Source of the DNA: Nymphaea colorata
Lineage: Eukaryota > Streptophyta > Magnoliopsida > Nymphaeales > Nymphaeaceae
Direction: 5' to 3'
Assembly (NCBI RefSeq): GCF_008831285.2
Contig: NC_045148.1
Span: 19,401,002 to 19,461,001 of the forward strand
DNA: 60,000 nucleotides
Shown: piece after piece, positions 1 to 10,391 of the stretch
Numbering within the stretch: position 1 is the stretch's first letter
Layout: every line of letters begins with the position of its first letter
Notes under the pieces: model-generated
What the model saw: only the letters and a program-made list of their open reading frames with translations
Told to the model about the DNA's origin: nothing
Databases searched by the model: none
Translations under genes and position numbers: made by a program

Positions 1-263
1 TACTTAAGAATAGACCGTATGCATGCCTACAGTATCAAACTTCACCCATGTCATTATGACATAAAAAGTTTTAAATGAATAAACATGGAGTCCAAAATTC
101 TTGGTAAAACACAAACCTTCCATAAATAATAAAACTATTATATATCACCTCACTACTCCTTGTGAATGTAATAGACAACTAACAAAATGTTTGACAAATA
201 TTAAGTTTTTAAGCCTCTAAACAGAAAAATTTTCAAGGAGCTTCTATGACCAAAATCATGTTC
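1..263. other. AT-rich non-coding stretch
   Basis: No coding exon, RNA gene or repeat was recognised here. It lies downstream of the minus-strand FHA gene and could be its intron, 3' flank or intergenic DNA. Confidence 0.4.
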
Positions 264-774
264 TAGATAGACTACTGAAAGAGAAACATCTTAGAGATTC
301 ACTTAGCTTTATGTGTGACTAATTCTAAAGTATAAAATTTCTTTTGTATATGTGTTTTGGCCCTTTAATCTAAGAAATTTCACACCTTGGTTGGCATACT
401 CACTTAGAAAGCAGCAAGGGCAAATGCAGTTTAAGATTATTGGAAAGAAGATTCATGCAAATATGCTGATGTAGTATGACAGTAAGCTAAACAAGCAAGC
501 ATAAACATGAGAGACTTAGATCGACTACTGAAAGAGAAACATCTTAGAGATTCACTTATCTTTATGTGTGACTAATTCTAAAGTATCAAATTTTCTTGTG
601 TATATGTGTTTTTTGCCCTTTAATCTAAGAAATTTCACACCTTGGTTGGCATACTCACTTAGAAAGCAGCAAGGACAAATGCAGTTTAAGATTATTGGAA
701 AGAACATTCATGCAAATCTGCTAATGTAGTATGACAGCTAAGCTAAACAAGCAAGCATAAACATGAGAGACTTA
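264..774. repeat. 253-bp direct tandem duplication (two copies)
   Basis: Copy 1 is about 264-516 and copy 2 about 517-774. The two copies match almost base for base, for example ACTACTGAAAGAGAAACATC near the start and AAACAAGCAAGCATAAACAT near the end, with scattered substitutions and a few 1-2 base indels. The pair sits directly 3' of the last FHA-gene exon seen, so it lies in an intron or 3' region of that gene. The low divergence suggests a fairly recent local duplication. Confidence 0.9.
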
Positions 775-798
775 GTTGAATTGAAAACCCAGAAAACA

Positions 799-1977
799 TT
801 ACAAACTACAAAGTATGTCAGGCAATGTGCGAGATGGACAAACAGCGACCTGCAGTGCTCCAGCAAGACTTTCTTTTTCAAGAATTTGTCTCCTCCTTTT
901 AACAGCTAATATATTCTCCACACTTTGTTTGTCTACCTCATTTGAAGAGTTCCTCAATGCGACAGATTGCATCTCAGAATTCATGGTGGTATATCTGAAA
1001 AAGTGATGACCAGGTATCAACTCTAGAATATCACCAGGAGCAATCATGGCCTTGTCATGTGAATGCAGCTTCTTTCTTTGTTCTCTAGATTTGATTACAA
1101 CTGGGTTTGGTCCTTCCTAGACAAATTCAAGGAATAAATAAAATTTAAAGTTATTGAGCAGCACAAACAATTGGAGGAAATACATACTCAAATATAATCA
1201 TGTGTATTTCAGGATGAAGATCTCTTACCACTACTACTTCGACTGAACCATCAACAAGAGCATTCAAACTGACATGGTTCCTGCTAACTCTTTTATCGGA
1301 TACAGAGACTACGCTGCGGCCAACAACATTGTTTCCTTGAAAAACAGGAACTTTTGTAACATTACTATCTTCCTCCATGTTCTTTGTAAGAGGAAGAAGA
1401 TATCCAACCATTACCTGAAAACATTTAGGCAAGAGATTATAAGGTCGACCATTTTTTCGGATAAATACAAAATGAACCGCATGAATACATACACAAACAT
1501 GCACAAAATGAACATGCACTTGTGTGTGTTTGCGTGATCGGTGGGTCGGCGCGCTACCGTGCTTTGCTCGTATAAGCGTGGGTCCGTGGGTGGCGCGCAG
1601 GTTCCCGTGATTGGATAGGGGACGAGGTACACTTGAAATTGGAAGCACGTGCAAGTTCCATGCAAATGGAAGACGAAGATATGCAAGAATCATATATAGT
1701 TTGTGCATTATATACGACACACACATTGCTCATCAAGCAAAAAGTAGGGCAAATAGTCCACCCAGAAAGAACAATTCTACATCAAAATTATTGAAGAGTA
1801 GCAGCGATCCTGTGTGCAAAATGAAACGACTAAAATCGAAACAGGGATTGCACACATGTTTTGCTTTTCACCAGAGCGACATGTGACACAAAAACTTAAA
1901 AGCTCAACCCGAAATACTCTAACATGATAGGTTCAGAACTATCAGTAGAGGAGAAGGCCTACCCGAGATTCCGTCAT
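799..1977 (-). CDS. FHA-domain protein (PNKP/aprataxin-type FHA), three-exon partial model
   Basis: Minus-strand gene built from three phase-0 exons: 1977-1963 (MTESR, start context ACACCATGACG, donor GTAGGC), 1414-1229 (acceptor TTTTCAG, donor GTAAGA) and 1116-799 (acceptor TTTGTCTAG, stop TAA at 801-799). The joined product is about 172 residues. Exon 2 carries the FHA core VVGRSVVSVSDKRVSRNHV and exon 3 continues it with EGPNPVVIK and PGDILELIPGHHFF. That arrangement (GR, SRxH, N-P, G-D-x-L-x-L-x-P-G) is the FHA fold of DNA-repair proteins such as PNKP, aprataxin and APLF, which binds phosphothreonine on XRCC-type partners. After the FHA core come about 60 polar residues with a basic RRRQILEKES patch. 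The gene may continue beyond 799 by further splicing, so the catalytic domain, if any, is not seen. A plant FHA protein linked to tyrosyl-DNA phosphodiesterase is one possible identity. Confidence 0.7.
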
Positions 1978-2250
1978 GGTGTTCAAGCTCTGCTGTCACA
2001 TCCAGCGACAATCACCGAACCAGGAGAACTAAGTGCACAACGCCAACACACGCCGACCGAGAAGCAGGATCAGGAGAAGCAACTGATCAAGAAATACAGA
2101 ACGGAAGTGATTCACAGACACAGAAACCCTAAGTTAGGAGCTCGAAGCCCGGCAGACGGGTTGGGAAGGAGAAGAGCATCTCGAAGGGACAGAATGGCTA
2201 ATATTGGAATCAGGGAGAGCAGTTCGAGGCTTTCGACTTCGTAGTTCGTA
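1978..2250 (-). promoter_or_regulatory. Probable 5' leader and proximal promoter of the FHA gene
   Basis: Read on the minus strand, the 270 bases before the proposed ATG at 1977 hold a TTAGGGTTTCTG motif typical of plant 5' leaders, plus CT-rich sequence. No clear TATA box was found. Open frames crossing this stretch on both strands show no recognisable domain. Confidence 0.35.
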
Positions 2251-2439
2251 CACAGCCGACGAGTGCGGCCCGGCCATGTAGACGTGTCGAGCGTGATAGG
2301 TATCGGATTTCAGTAGGCCAAGCTCCGGAAATCTGATATTCGAATACGTCCGGATCTCATCCGCTGATCCGTTTCCGGAAACAGTAATGCCGGTTCTGAT
2401 CTCTGCCCAAGTAAGCCTCGGTATCGGGTGGACCTGGCT

Positions 2440-2730
2440 CGGCCCCGCTCTACACTCGAAACCTGGTCTCGGGTTTCGACCTGACAATTTAGACCCGAGC
2501 GAGTCTAGCTCAACTTCGACCTTCAACCTGATTAAATTAAAAATATATTTTAATATAAAATTATATATATTATATAATTCATCATAATAAAATATTAACA
2601 TAATAAATTAAATATTTAAAAAATTATCAAGTCCACCCGAACTTATCAGCAGACCGAGCCCCTTTTTTTAGACCCGAAGCCGAGTTGAACCGAATACCAA
2701 GCAGCAACCCGGCCCAATGCCCAAGCTTAA
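2440..2730. repeat. Degenerate dispersed repeat with GC-rich ends and AT-rich core
   Basis: A GC-rich flank with repeated GACCCG/CGGGT words runs into a 100-bp AT-only core (about 2530-2630) and out into a second GACCCGAAGCC / CCCGGCCCAATGCCCAAGC flank. A similar word set (GGGCAACAGGCCGACCCGGG followed by an AT-rich stretch) occurs near 49066-49250. This resembles a common family of small plant non-autonomous DNA elements, but ends and target duplications were not resolved. Confidence 0.35.
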
Positions 2731-3280
2731 TGGTCAGGAATCCTGAAGAACAAGAATACTGAAGAACAAGTAACTTTTTACCTATGCATTCATATAAATC
2801 GGTTACCCGTTGCTTGAAGTGTATGAATTTTTGAATTGGGTTCGAATTTGAAGAATACAAATTGCAGATGTATCAAACCAGGAATCTAGATTGAAAATAA
2901 AGTTGTCCCCAAGGGGACGTTTTCTCTTTATGACAAACAATTTTTCAAGAACATGGTTGAGTTTCCTGCCTACTATCCAATGTACTCAACATCTCAGTTG
3001 TGAAAGAGTTGAAGCATTCCCAATTGCAAAATTCAAATTAAAAAGGCTATTTGAAAAAAAAAAATTAGAAAACAAAATAGTTGACTGAGACATGCCTTCA
3101 CAAACTAATGCCTCCGTATATCATCTCTTTCCATTTCAATGCAAATCAAGCGAGAAAGGAACTTGTGCAGCTTCACGTGACATGATCTTCTTTTCATTTT
3201 GGATGGATTGGGTCATACCCATCATAGGCGGATCTCCATACCACAACTCACGAGAACTTATCGAAACCACAACATTTAGG
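2731..3280. other. Non-coding spacer
   Basis: Only short open frames without recognisable domains are present. No RNA gene or repeat boundary was seen. Confidence 0.4.
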
Positions 3281-3596
3281 GAGTGTTTGATAGCTTTGGA
3301 TTTGATATCTAAGGTGATTTGAAACCATTGGGAATATCAGATCTCCAGATTTAAGGTCGGACACTTCCGACCTTAAATCTGGGGTTGTGTTTCACTGCGG
3401 ATGAGATTCATGGTGATTTGAGATCTTAAATCCATAGATTTAAGATTGGACACTCCCCCACCCCTTCAATCCGACCTTCCCATGGTTTTTAACATGTAGG
3501 TGAATATCAAATCCATGCTATTGAAATCCTCACTTTAAGGATCCCCAAAACACACTTTTTTATGCAGCCTCATATCTAAAGGCTATCAAACACAAC
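3281..3596. mobile_element. MITE-like element with terminal inverted repeats
   Basis: The left end GTGTTTGATAGC (3283-3294) is the reverse complement of GCTATCAAACAC at the right end (near 3582-3593), and similarity extends inward through TTTGGAT / TTTAGAT. Inside are several copies of a GATTT(A)AAG..C word and one 17-bp perfect hairpin (3345-3382). An alternative right end is CAATCAAACAC at 3727-3737, which would give an element of about 455 bp. No transposase is present. The superfamily is undetermined because target duplications could not be fixed. Confidence 0.5.
3345..3382. repeat. Perfect 17-bp hairpin inside the MITE
   Basis: Arm 3345-3361 (CCAGATTTAAGGTCGGA) and arm 3366-3382 are exact reverse complements separated by the 4-base loop CACT. 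Confidence 0.85.
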
Positions 3597-3749
3597 TTGA
3601 GGTTTTTTGCGATAAGTTGAGAATCTGAAATTCTATTTGTACATGATAGTAAAATCCAGTGTTTCTTTATATTGTGTGACTTACATAAAAGGGATCTTAG
3701 ATCCGCCTCCGATTTGAGATATGAGGCAATCAAACACGAAGTTTCGTTG

Positions 3750-4560
3750 TAGTAAGTAGTAAATGTTCTCCATGAAAGGACCTCATGGTTGGCCTTAAAT
3801 CTTCATCGTAACTAAGTTTAGGGTTCAACTATTGCCTCGAGACTCTATGGATCACTAATAGAATGAGTAAAAGACGCAAAAAGGTATTCTTTTATGTTTG
3901 CACTTTGTTGCATATGTACACACATATAGGGAAAGTGAGAGTGGATTGTAACTCGTCTATCATGCCTACTCTCTTTTGCTCAACTTCTAAATAAAAATAG
4001 GTAGGTATGAAATGTACACATTTCGAATGCATAATTAATGGTTTTCCTTATCTATAGGTGTACAAATAATGTAACATTATTTTCCGGTCTTAGTACTTGT
4101 ATTATGAAAACTATAACATAAATTTTCGAGTCATATAAATTGACATACTATGGGCCATTATTTTTTTTCAAGAGACTGAGATACTTTTGCTAGAATTAAT
4201 TCGTGATCTAAACCTTTCGTTCTAGTAACACGTGTATGTAACTCATACGCATATTTTAAGTTAGAGGAACATAAGAGATACATCATTTATGAAAGATAAA
4301 CTATTTCTATAAATGCTCATAAGTGATCAAACAGGTCAGAAGATTAAGGTGCTCAAGAGAAACAAACAGCAAGACCTGATGAACCTCGATCTCAATGATT
4401 CTGCGGCAAATAGCAAGGAGATCTCAAAACGATGCTGCTGGAGAATATCATGATCATAAAAAATTTACTTCTTTCTGTAAATTAAGCTGTAACTAAGTTA
4501 CCATTGTAAATTCCTAACCTCATGTATGTATACTGCACCAAAGCAGATGAATATAGATGT
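3750..4560. other. Non-coding AT-rich spacer
   Basis: No gene or clear repeat was recognised. Part of 4310-4480 might be the diverged U3 portion of the relic LTR described next, but similarity is too weak to call. Confidence 0.4.
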
Positions 4561-4574
4561 ACAGAAAAGAAAGA

Positions 4575-4665
4575 CTTTCATGGACGTACGTCTTAACAAC
4601 TGAACCACGTTATATCTGAGTGCATGCATTGTGTCTGCTGTACTCAGCATTTCTGTTTCTTAAAA
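4575..4665 (+). mobile_element. Relic copia LTR fragment (R/U5-like piece)
   Basis: TGGACGTACGTC...ACTGAACCACGTTATAT at 4581-4615, followed by TGTGTCTGCTG..TACTC, resembles the last 80 bases of the intact copia LTR at 5655-5730 (GTGGACGTAGGC...GCTGAACCACGTTATAT, then TGTTTGCTCTGCTCCTACTC). The rest of an LTR was not recovered, so this is probably an old eroded solo-LTR fragment of a related family. Confidence 0.5.
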
Positions 4666-5269
4666 CTTTCAGCAATGATACACATACATGCAGTTGATCA
4701 AATGATATTTTGTGGATATGTTTCTATACTACCATAGATGCCTGGTAATGAATTTACAAAAGCATTTGATCAAATAATTAAACCTTTGAAGGAAACAAGC
4801 TACTCTTGTCATGCTTGTTAGGCTCGAAACTCAGACTCGATCGGCTCTTAGTGGATCTTCACAAATTGCGATCTGAAGGTACATTCTCTGAATGATCTTG
4901 AACAAGCCTTTGCTAGCTGGGCTTGTTCATTTACTTACCTGCAGCCCTACACATTATGTTAAGAAGGCATTCAAAAACTTTTTAAAGAGTGTTTTTTTTG
5001 TCACCTATGCTTCACGCATTTTCAAAAGATTGCCTTTTAAGAATCTGCAACTTAAATCTCACTGATCGAAGATGCTTCTAACTCATTTTTCTTTTTGCAA
5101 TGTCCCCATTCTTGAAGCCTCCTGAGGCATATTCTTTCTTCCTTTATGCTCCTCCCCTTATGTTTATGTTGCTGATTGGCTTTTATTTTAAGAGTTCATA
5201 GATTCCAAATCTGTCAGCATATACAGCGGGCCTAAGTATGAGTAGTCATTGAATGCTTGAGCTCCAAGG

Positions 5270-5332
5270 CCTTTCTCGGCCTTTTGGCTAAGATGAAGTT
5301 AAGTATAGTGTATGTTCTTACTGTCCTCATGA
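5270..5332 (+). pseudogene. Truncated U2 snRNA-like sequence
   Basis: CCTTTCTCGGCCTTTTGGCTAAGAT at 5270-5294 is the invariant 5' part of spliceosomal U2 snRNA (start, stem I and the beginning of the branch-site recognition region). After that it follows U2 only loosely (AAGT..AGTAT..TGTTCTTA) and loses the Sm site and 3' stem-loops. The branch-pairing GTAGTA is altered. No plant upstream sequence element with a correctly spaced TATA box was seen before it. It is therefore a retro-derived or decayed pseudogene. A copia LTR begins 28 bases later. Confidence 0.75.
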
Positions 5333-5354
5333 TTAGGCTCAAGAATTTGAACTC

Positions 5355-5359
5355 ATTCT
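5355..5359. repeat. Target-site duplication ATTCT (left)
   Basis: The five bases before the 5' LTR are ATTCT, and the five bases after the 3' LTR (10387-10391) are also ATTCT. This fixes both element boundaries. Confidence 0.95.
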
Positions 5360-5730
5360 TGTTAGCAATTATGGAAAGGAGATCATCACAGATAGAGAAG
5401 ATCAGTTACATAACAGCCAACGTCCTAATCTTTTGGTTAGCAATAAAGATGGCAACGATGTTGTTGCAACTATCACAGCGATAAGGGAAGATTCTGAAAA
5501 CAAGGAAACCAAATCTTGGCAGGACAAGGAAGAAATCTTTTGTAACAAAGGCAGTAGCAAACTGCCTTATAGCTTAGATCCTTAACGCTATATATACCCT
5601 TCACGCCATCTGTACTAATCAATAAGAAAAGGAACTCTCTTGGCGTGTTTTCTCACCGTGGACGTAGGCTTTCTTAAGCTGAACCACGTTATATTTTGTG
5701 TTTGCTCTGCTCCTACTCTGTTTTTCTATA
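5360..5730 (+). repeat. 5' LTR of the young copia element
   Basis: Starts TGTTAGC and ends TTTTTCTATA, so the ends are TG...TA rather than the usual TG...CA. It contains a TATA box (5589-5596), an AATAAG polyadenylation-like word and the GTGGACGTAGG...GAACCACGT block shared with other copia LTRs in the window. Confidence 0.95.
5589..5596 (+). promoter_or_regulatory. LTR core promoter TATA box
   Basis: TATATATA lies in the 5' LTR, about 140 bp upstream of its end, and probably drives element transcription. The same box recurs in the 3' LTR near 10245-10252. Confidence 0.6.
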
Positions 5731-5742
5731 TGGTATCAGAGC
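5731..5742 (+). other. Primer-binding site for initiator tRNA-Met
   Basis: TGGTATCAGAGC starts immediately after the 5' LTR. This is the standard plant copia minus-strand primer site. Confidence 0.93.
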
Positions 5743-5747
5743 CAACG

Positions 5748-8700
5748 ATGGCATCTATTTCATCTTCCTCCACGCTGGTACAGATTTCTTATCCTTATCC
5801 TTATTCTATCAACGTCTCCAACTTTGTTTCTCTTAAGCTGCGACCAGAGAACTTTCTTTTATGGAAGACACAGATTCTCGCTCTTATTGAAAGCCAAGAT
5901 CTTCAAGGCTTTCTCACTGGAGACGTTGTTGCTCCTGCTGAATTCGTCATTGATGCAGCTGATCCTTTAGGCCAGAAAAGGACTGTTAATCCCCAGTTCA
6001 CAGCTTGGAAGAAATCAGATCGCCTCGTCAAGGGATGGATAATCAGTACCTTGACTGAAAGTGCTCTTGGTCGAGTTGTTGGTCAAGAGACATCAAGGGA
6101 CATTTGGAGCTCTCTTATGGATGCCTACTCTCGCAAGTCGAGAGAGAGAGAGTTTCACCTAACTCATTTGCTTACGTCTCTCAAAAAGGGTGATGATTCT
6201 GTTGATGAATACATCAACAAATCCAAAGCAATCTGTGATGATCTTGCTGCCATTGGGAAACCTGTTGATGATGGGGCGCGAGTTTATTGGCTGCTCCAAG
6301 GACTTGGTGATGGATATGAAGCCTTTGTCGCTGCCATGATTCGACCTCCTGCTCCATCCTATGAAGAAGTTGTTCCACTCCTTCAAAGTTTTGACACTCG
6401 CCTCAAAAGTCCCACGCCTCCTCTTATGGCTATGGTGAATCAACGTCAACCTAACCATAGTCATGGTCGCGGGCGCGGTCGCGGTCGCAACTACAATCAT
6501 AATAGAGGACGCAATTACAATCAGTTTCAAATCAACGATTCCCACTTTCCCAAATCTGATGATAAGAAAAACAAAAGTGCTGTTGTTTGTCAAATATGCG
6601 GAAAAAAATATCATTCCGCTATTAAGTGCTTTGAACGTTTCAATCATGGTTATCAAGCAGAAGATGCTCAACAAGCCATGACTGCTCTATCTCTTGATGA
6701 TGGAAACAACGCTGAATGGTTAGCTGACTCGGGAGCCTCCAGCCACATGACTGGCGATGCGGGTAAGATTTCTAACAAATCTATTTATCATGGTTCTGAT
6801 CGTGTGATTATTGGAAATGGTAAATCTCTGCCCATAACTCATACTGGTCAAGGAAATTTGGTCGTTCATGGTTCTTATATTCCTCTCTCTAAAGTGTTAT
6901 ACGTTCCTCAATTGAAGAAAAATTTGTTGTCCGTAAGTCAAATAACTACAGATTTACCTTATACCTTTGAGTTTTCCTCTTCATCTTGCTGCTTAAAGGA
7001 CAGGAGAACGGGCAAGACAGTGGCGCAAGGCAGTAAGAAAGATGGAGTTTACGTCATTGGAGATTCTAATGGCACCGTTAAAGATTCTAGTCATTTCCAT
7101 GAAGCTTTCTTTTCATCCAGATTTAGGCGTGTTTCTGCTGATTTTTGGCACTCCAGGCTTGGTCATCCGCATTTTGGCGTCATCAAGTACCTTCATCAAA
7201 ATAATTTAATTGACGTCAGTTCTTCAGTTCCTCAATCTACCATCTGTCACAGTTGTCAGTTAGGAAAAGCATGTAAACTTCCTTTTCTTGAAAGAGATAA
7301 TAGTGCTATGGAAGTTTTTGGAAAAATTCATTCTGACTTATGGGGACCGGCACCTATTGCGTCGCATCTTGGGTATCGCTATTATGTTATTTTCATTGAC
7401 GAGTGGTCACGATTTACATGGTTGTATCCATTAAAATGCAAGTCTGAATTTTTTTATTGTTTTGATCACTTTCGTACATTTGTCGAAACTCAGTTCAATA
7501 CAAGAATAAAAATTTTTCAATCAGACATGGGAGGAGAATACACTAGTTCAAAATTTACTCAACTTTTGGGCAGTCTTGGCATCAAACAACAATTTTCCTG
7601 TGCTCATACGAAACAGCAAAACGGCATGGCCGAAAGAAAACATCGAAATATTACTGAGTTAGGCTTGACTATGCTTTTTCATTCTGGAGTTCCTAAACGT
7701 TTTTGGTTCGAAGCATTCAGCAGTGCAGTTTTTCTCATAAATCGTCTGCCTTCATCCTCCTTGAATATGGATTCGCCATACCTGAAATTTTTTGGTCGGC
7801 AACCTAAATATGATTTCCTGCGCATTTTTGGTTGTCGTTGCTTTCCATACTTAAGGGATTATGCAAAGGATAAACTTGAGCCCAGATCCCTTCCGTGTAT
7901 CTTTCTTGGCTATAGTATACATCATAAAGGATACCGCTGCATGTATCCAGGGACAGGGAAGATTTTTGTTTCTCGTCATGTTTGCTTTGATGAACAGTAT
8001 TTTCCATATAAGAATCCTGCAAAATTATATGATGGACATGGACTAACTCCGGATTTAATTTCTTTTGATGAATGGACTGAGTTGCATGATTCACACAGTC
8101 AAAAATCAGTGGCACATTCCCCATCCACCGTAGTTGATGATCAGCCTACTATTTATGAACAAAATGCTGGCCACTCTCAAGACATTCTCATACAGTCTTG
8201 TGCTGGAACGCCTCTTGACACTGCCCAAGAACAGCCAGCAGTCAATCATATAAGTTCAGATAGGTCTACTCATATGGATCAACATGAGGACGTCAATAAT
8301 GTGCCACTGGAGACAGACCACCTTGCATGCCCTGAAGCAAATGTTCCAACTCAGACTTCTATGGATTCTATCGCTAGTCCTGTGAGAACCATGACCACCA
8401 GATCTATGGTGGGGACATATAAACCTAATCCAAGGTATGCTAATCTTCATATCTTATATGAGAACATTCCCAAAGAACCCACTAATGTCAATCAAGCTTT
8501 GCATCACGCTGGATGGAAGAAAGCTATGGACGATGAGATGAAGGCTCTCATTGAAAATAGAACTTGGGTTTTAGTTCCTTATGACCACACGATGAACTTG
8601 GTTGGATCCAAATGGGTGTTTAAAACCAAGTTAAAATCCGACGGGACCCTAGACAAACTGAAGGCCAGACTTGTTGCTCGGGGATTCTCTCAAAAAGAGG

Positions 8701-10241
8701 GTATAGATTTTCATGAGACTTTTTCTCCGGTTGTGCGACAAACCACGGTTCGAATGGTTATCACTGTTGCTCTTGTTAAAGGATGGGCTCTTAGACAGCT
8801 GGATATTAAAAATGCTTTCTTGCATGGGATGATTCGTGAAGACGTGTACATGCGGCAACCCCCTGGATACATAGATGAATCCAAACCTGATCATGTCTGC
8901 AAATTACAGCGAGCCTTATATGGTTTGAAGCAGGCGTCACGAGCATGGTATGCCAGGTTAAGTACTTTTCTCCTTGATTATGGGTTTTCTATCAGTTTTG
9001 CCGATCCCTCCATGTTCACCTTGCATCAAGGACCTGTTACTCTCATACTTTTAATATATGTTGATGATATGATTCTAACGGGAAGCTGCTCTTTAGCCTT
9101 GCAAAAATTCGTTGATACTTTCTGCAGTGAGTTTCCTGTTAAGGATCTTGGTCGCCTAACTTATTTTTTAGGCGTTGAAGTTGCTTGGACAAATCAGGGC
9201 CTCATACTTTGTCAAACAAAGTATGCAAAGGATATTTTGGAAAAGGCTAAGATGGAAGACTCTAAGCCTTGTAATACTCCTATGAGTACAAAAATACATA
9301 AACTATAAGCAGAAGATAAGACTTTTGATGATGTTACCTTCTACAGGCAAGTTGTTGGTTCACTTCAGTATCTTTGTCTTACTCGTCCGGACATCTCGTT
9401 TGCCGTCAATTACATCAGCCAATTTATGCATGCCCCGTTACACTCTCACTTTCAAATGGTTAAACGTATTTTGCGTTATGTGAAAGGAACTCTACATTTT
9501 GGGCTTCAAATTTTGAAGCAAAGTACCTTGGATATATATGCCTTTTCAGATTCAGATTGGGCAGGTTGCTCCCATACCAGACGCTCAACCACCGGTTTCT
9601 GTATATACCTTGGTGCTAATTGCATTACTTGGAGTGCCAAGAAACAAAATACTGTTTCTCGATCCAGTGCTGAGGCTGAGTACCGAGCCATGGCGTCGAC
9701 AGCAGCAGAGCTTACATGGGTTCAGTTCCTAATGAAAGACATAGGGATTCGAATAGATAAGGTTCCCTTGCTATATTGTGATAATAAAAGTTCCCTCTTT
9801 ATGGCAGCAAACCCTGTAGCTCATGGAAGAAGCAAGCACATTCAAATTGATTTTCACTATGTTCGAGAACGTGTTGCTCAAAAACAGCTTGCAACAAAAT
9901 TTATCTGTTCCAAAAATCAGATTGCGGACGTCTTTACCAAAAGTCTAGCCAAGCAAGTCTTCAACAACTTACGAAACAAACTCGGCCTTGTTCCACGGCC
10001 TAGTTTGAAGGGGAGTGTTAGCAATTATGGAAAGGAGATCATCACAGATAGAGAAGATCAGTTACATAACAGCCAACGTCCTAATCTTTTGGTTAGCAAT
10101 AAAGATGGCAACGATGTTGTTGCAACTATCACAGCGATAAGGGAAGATTCTGAAAACAAGGAAACCAAATCTTGGCAGGACAAGGAAGAAATCTTTTGTA
10201 ACAAAGGCAGTAGCAAACTGCCTTATAGCTTAGATCCTTAA
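5748..10241 (+). pseudogene. copia gag-pol polyprotein with one internal stop codon
   Basis: The first ATG just after the primer site (5748) opens a frame of 1,186 codons that ends at a TAA at 9306-9308. The same frame resumes at once and runs to 10241, inside the 3' LTR. In order: UBN2-type gag; zinc knuckle CQICGKKYHSAIKC (about 6588); aspartic protease WLADSGASSHMTGD (about 6718); gag-pre-integrase WHSRLGHPHFG; integrase core with D, D and E in FIDEWSRF, SDMGGEY and NGMAERKH; reverse transcriptase with IYVDDMILTG (about 9052); RNase H with SDSDWAGC and DNKSS. The stop lies between reverse transcriptase and RNase H. Apart from that codon no frameshift is visible, which agrees with the apparently identical LTRs. 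It may be a recent null mutation, a copy mobilised in trans, or a sequencing error. Confidence 0.93.
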
Positions 10242-10386
10242 CGCTATATATACCCTTCACGCCATCTGTACTAATCAATAAGAAAAGGAACTCTCTTGGC
10301 GTGTTTTCTCACCGTGGACGTAGGCTTTCTTAAGCTGAACCACGTTATATTTTGTGTTTGCTCTGCTCCTACTCTGTTTTTCTATA
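10016..10386 (+). repeat. 3' LTR of the young copia element
   Basis: Reads the same as the 5' LTR over all 371 bases by eye and is followed by the ATTCT duplication. The polyprotein frame runs about 225 bp into it. Confidence 0.95.
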
Positions 10387-10391
10387 ATTCT

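Larger units (their letters stand above)
5360..10386 (+). mobile_element. Complete, very young Ty1/copia LTR retrotransposon
   Basis: A 5,027-bp element bounded by 371-bp direct LTRs (5360-5730 and 10016-10386) that I read as identical, with an exact 5-bp target duplication ATTCT. A primer site matching initiator tRNA-Met (TGGTATCAGAGC) abuts the 5' LTR, and a purine-rich tract (GAAGGGGAG) precedes the 3' LTR. The domain order gag - zinc knuckle - protease - integrase - reverse transcriptase - RNase H is that of Ty1/copia. The short LTRs and overall layout suggest an Ale/Retrofit-like lineage, but this is a guess. The polyprotein carries one in-frame stop. Confidence 0.97.

Noticed and set aside
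2134-2601. 155-codon minus-strand ORF
   Set aside because: It spans the proposed promoter and leader of the FHA gene and a dispersed repeat, with no domain.
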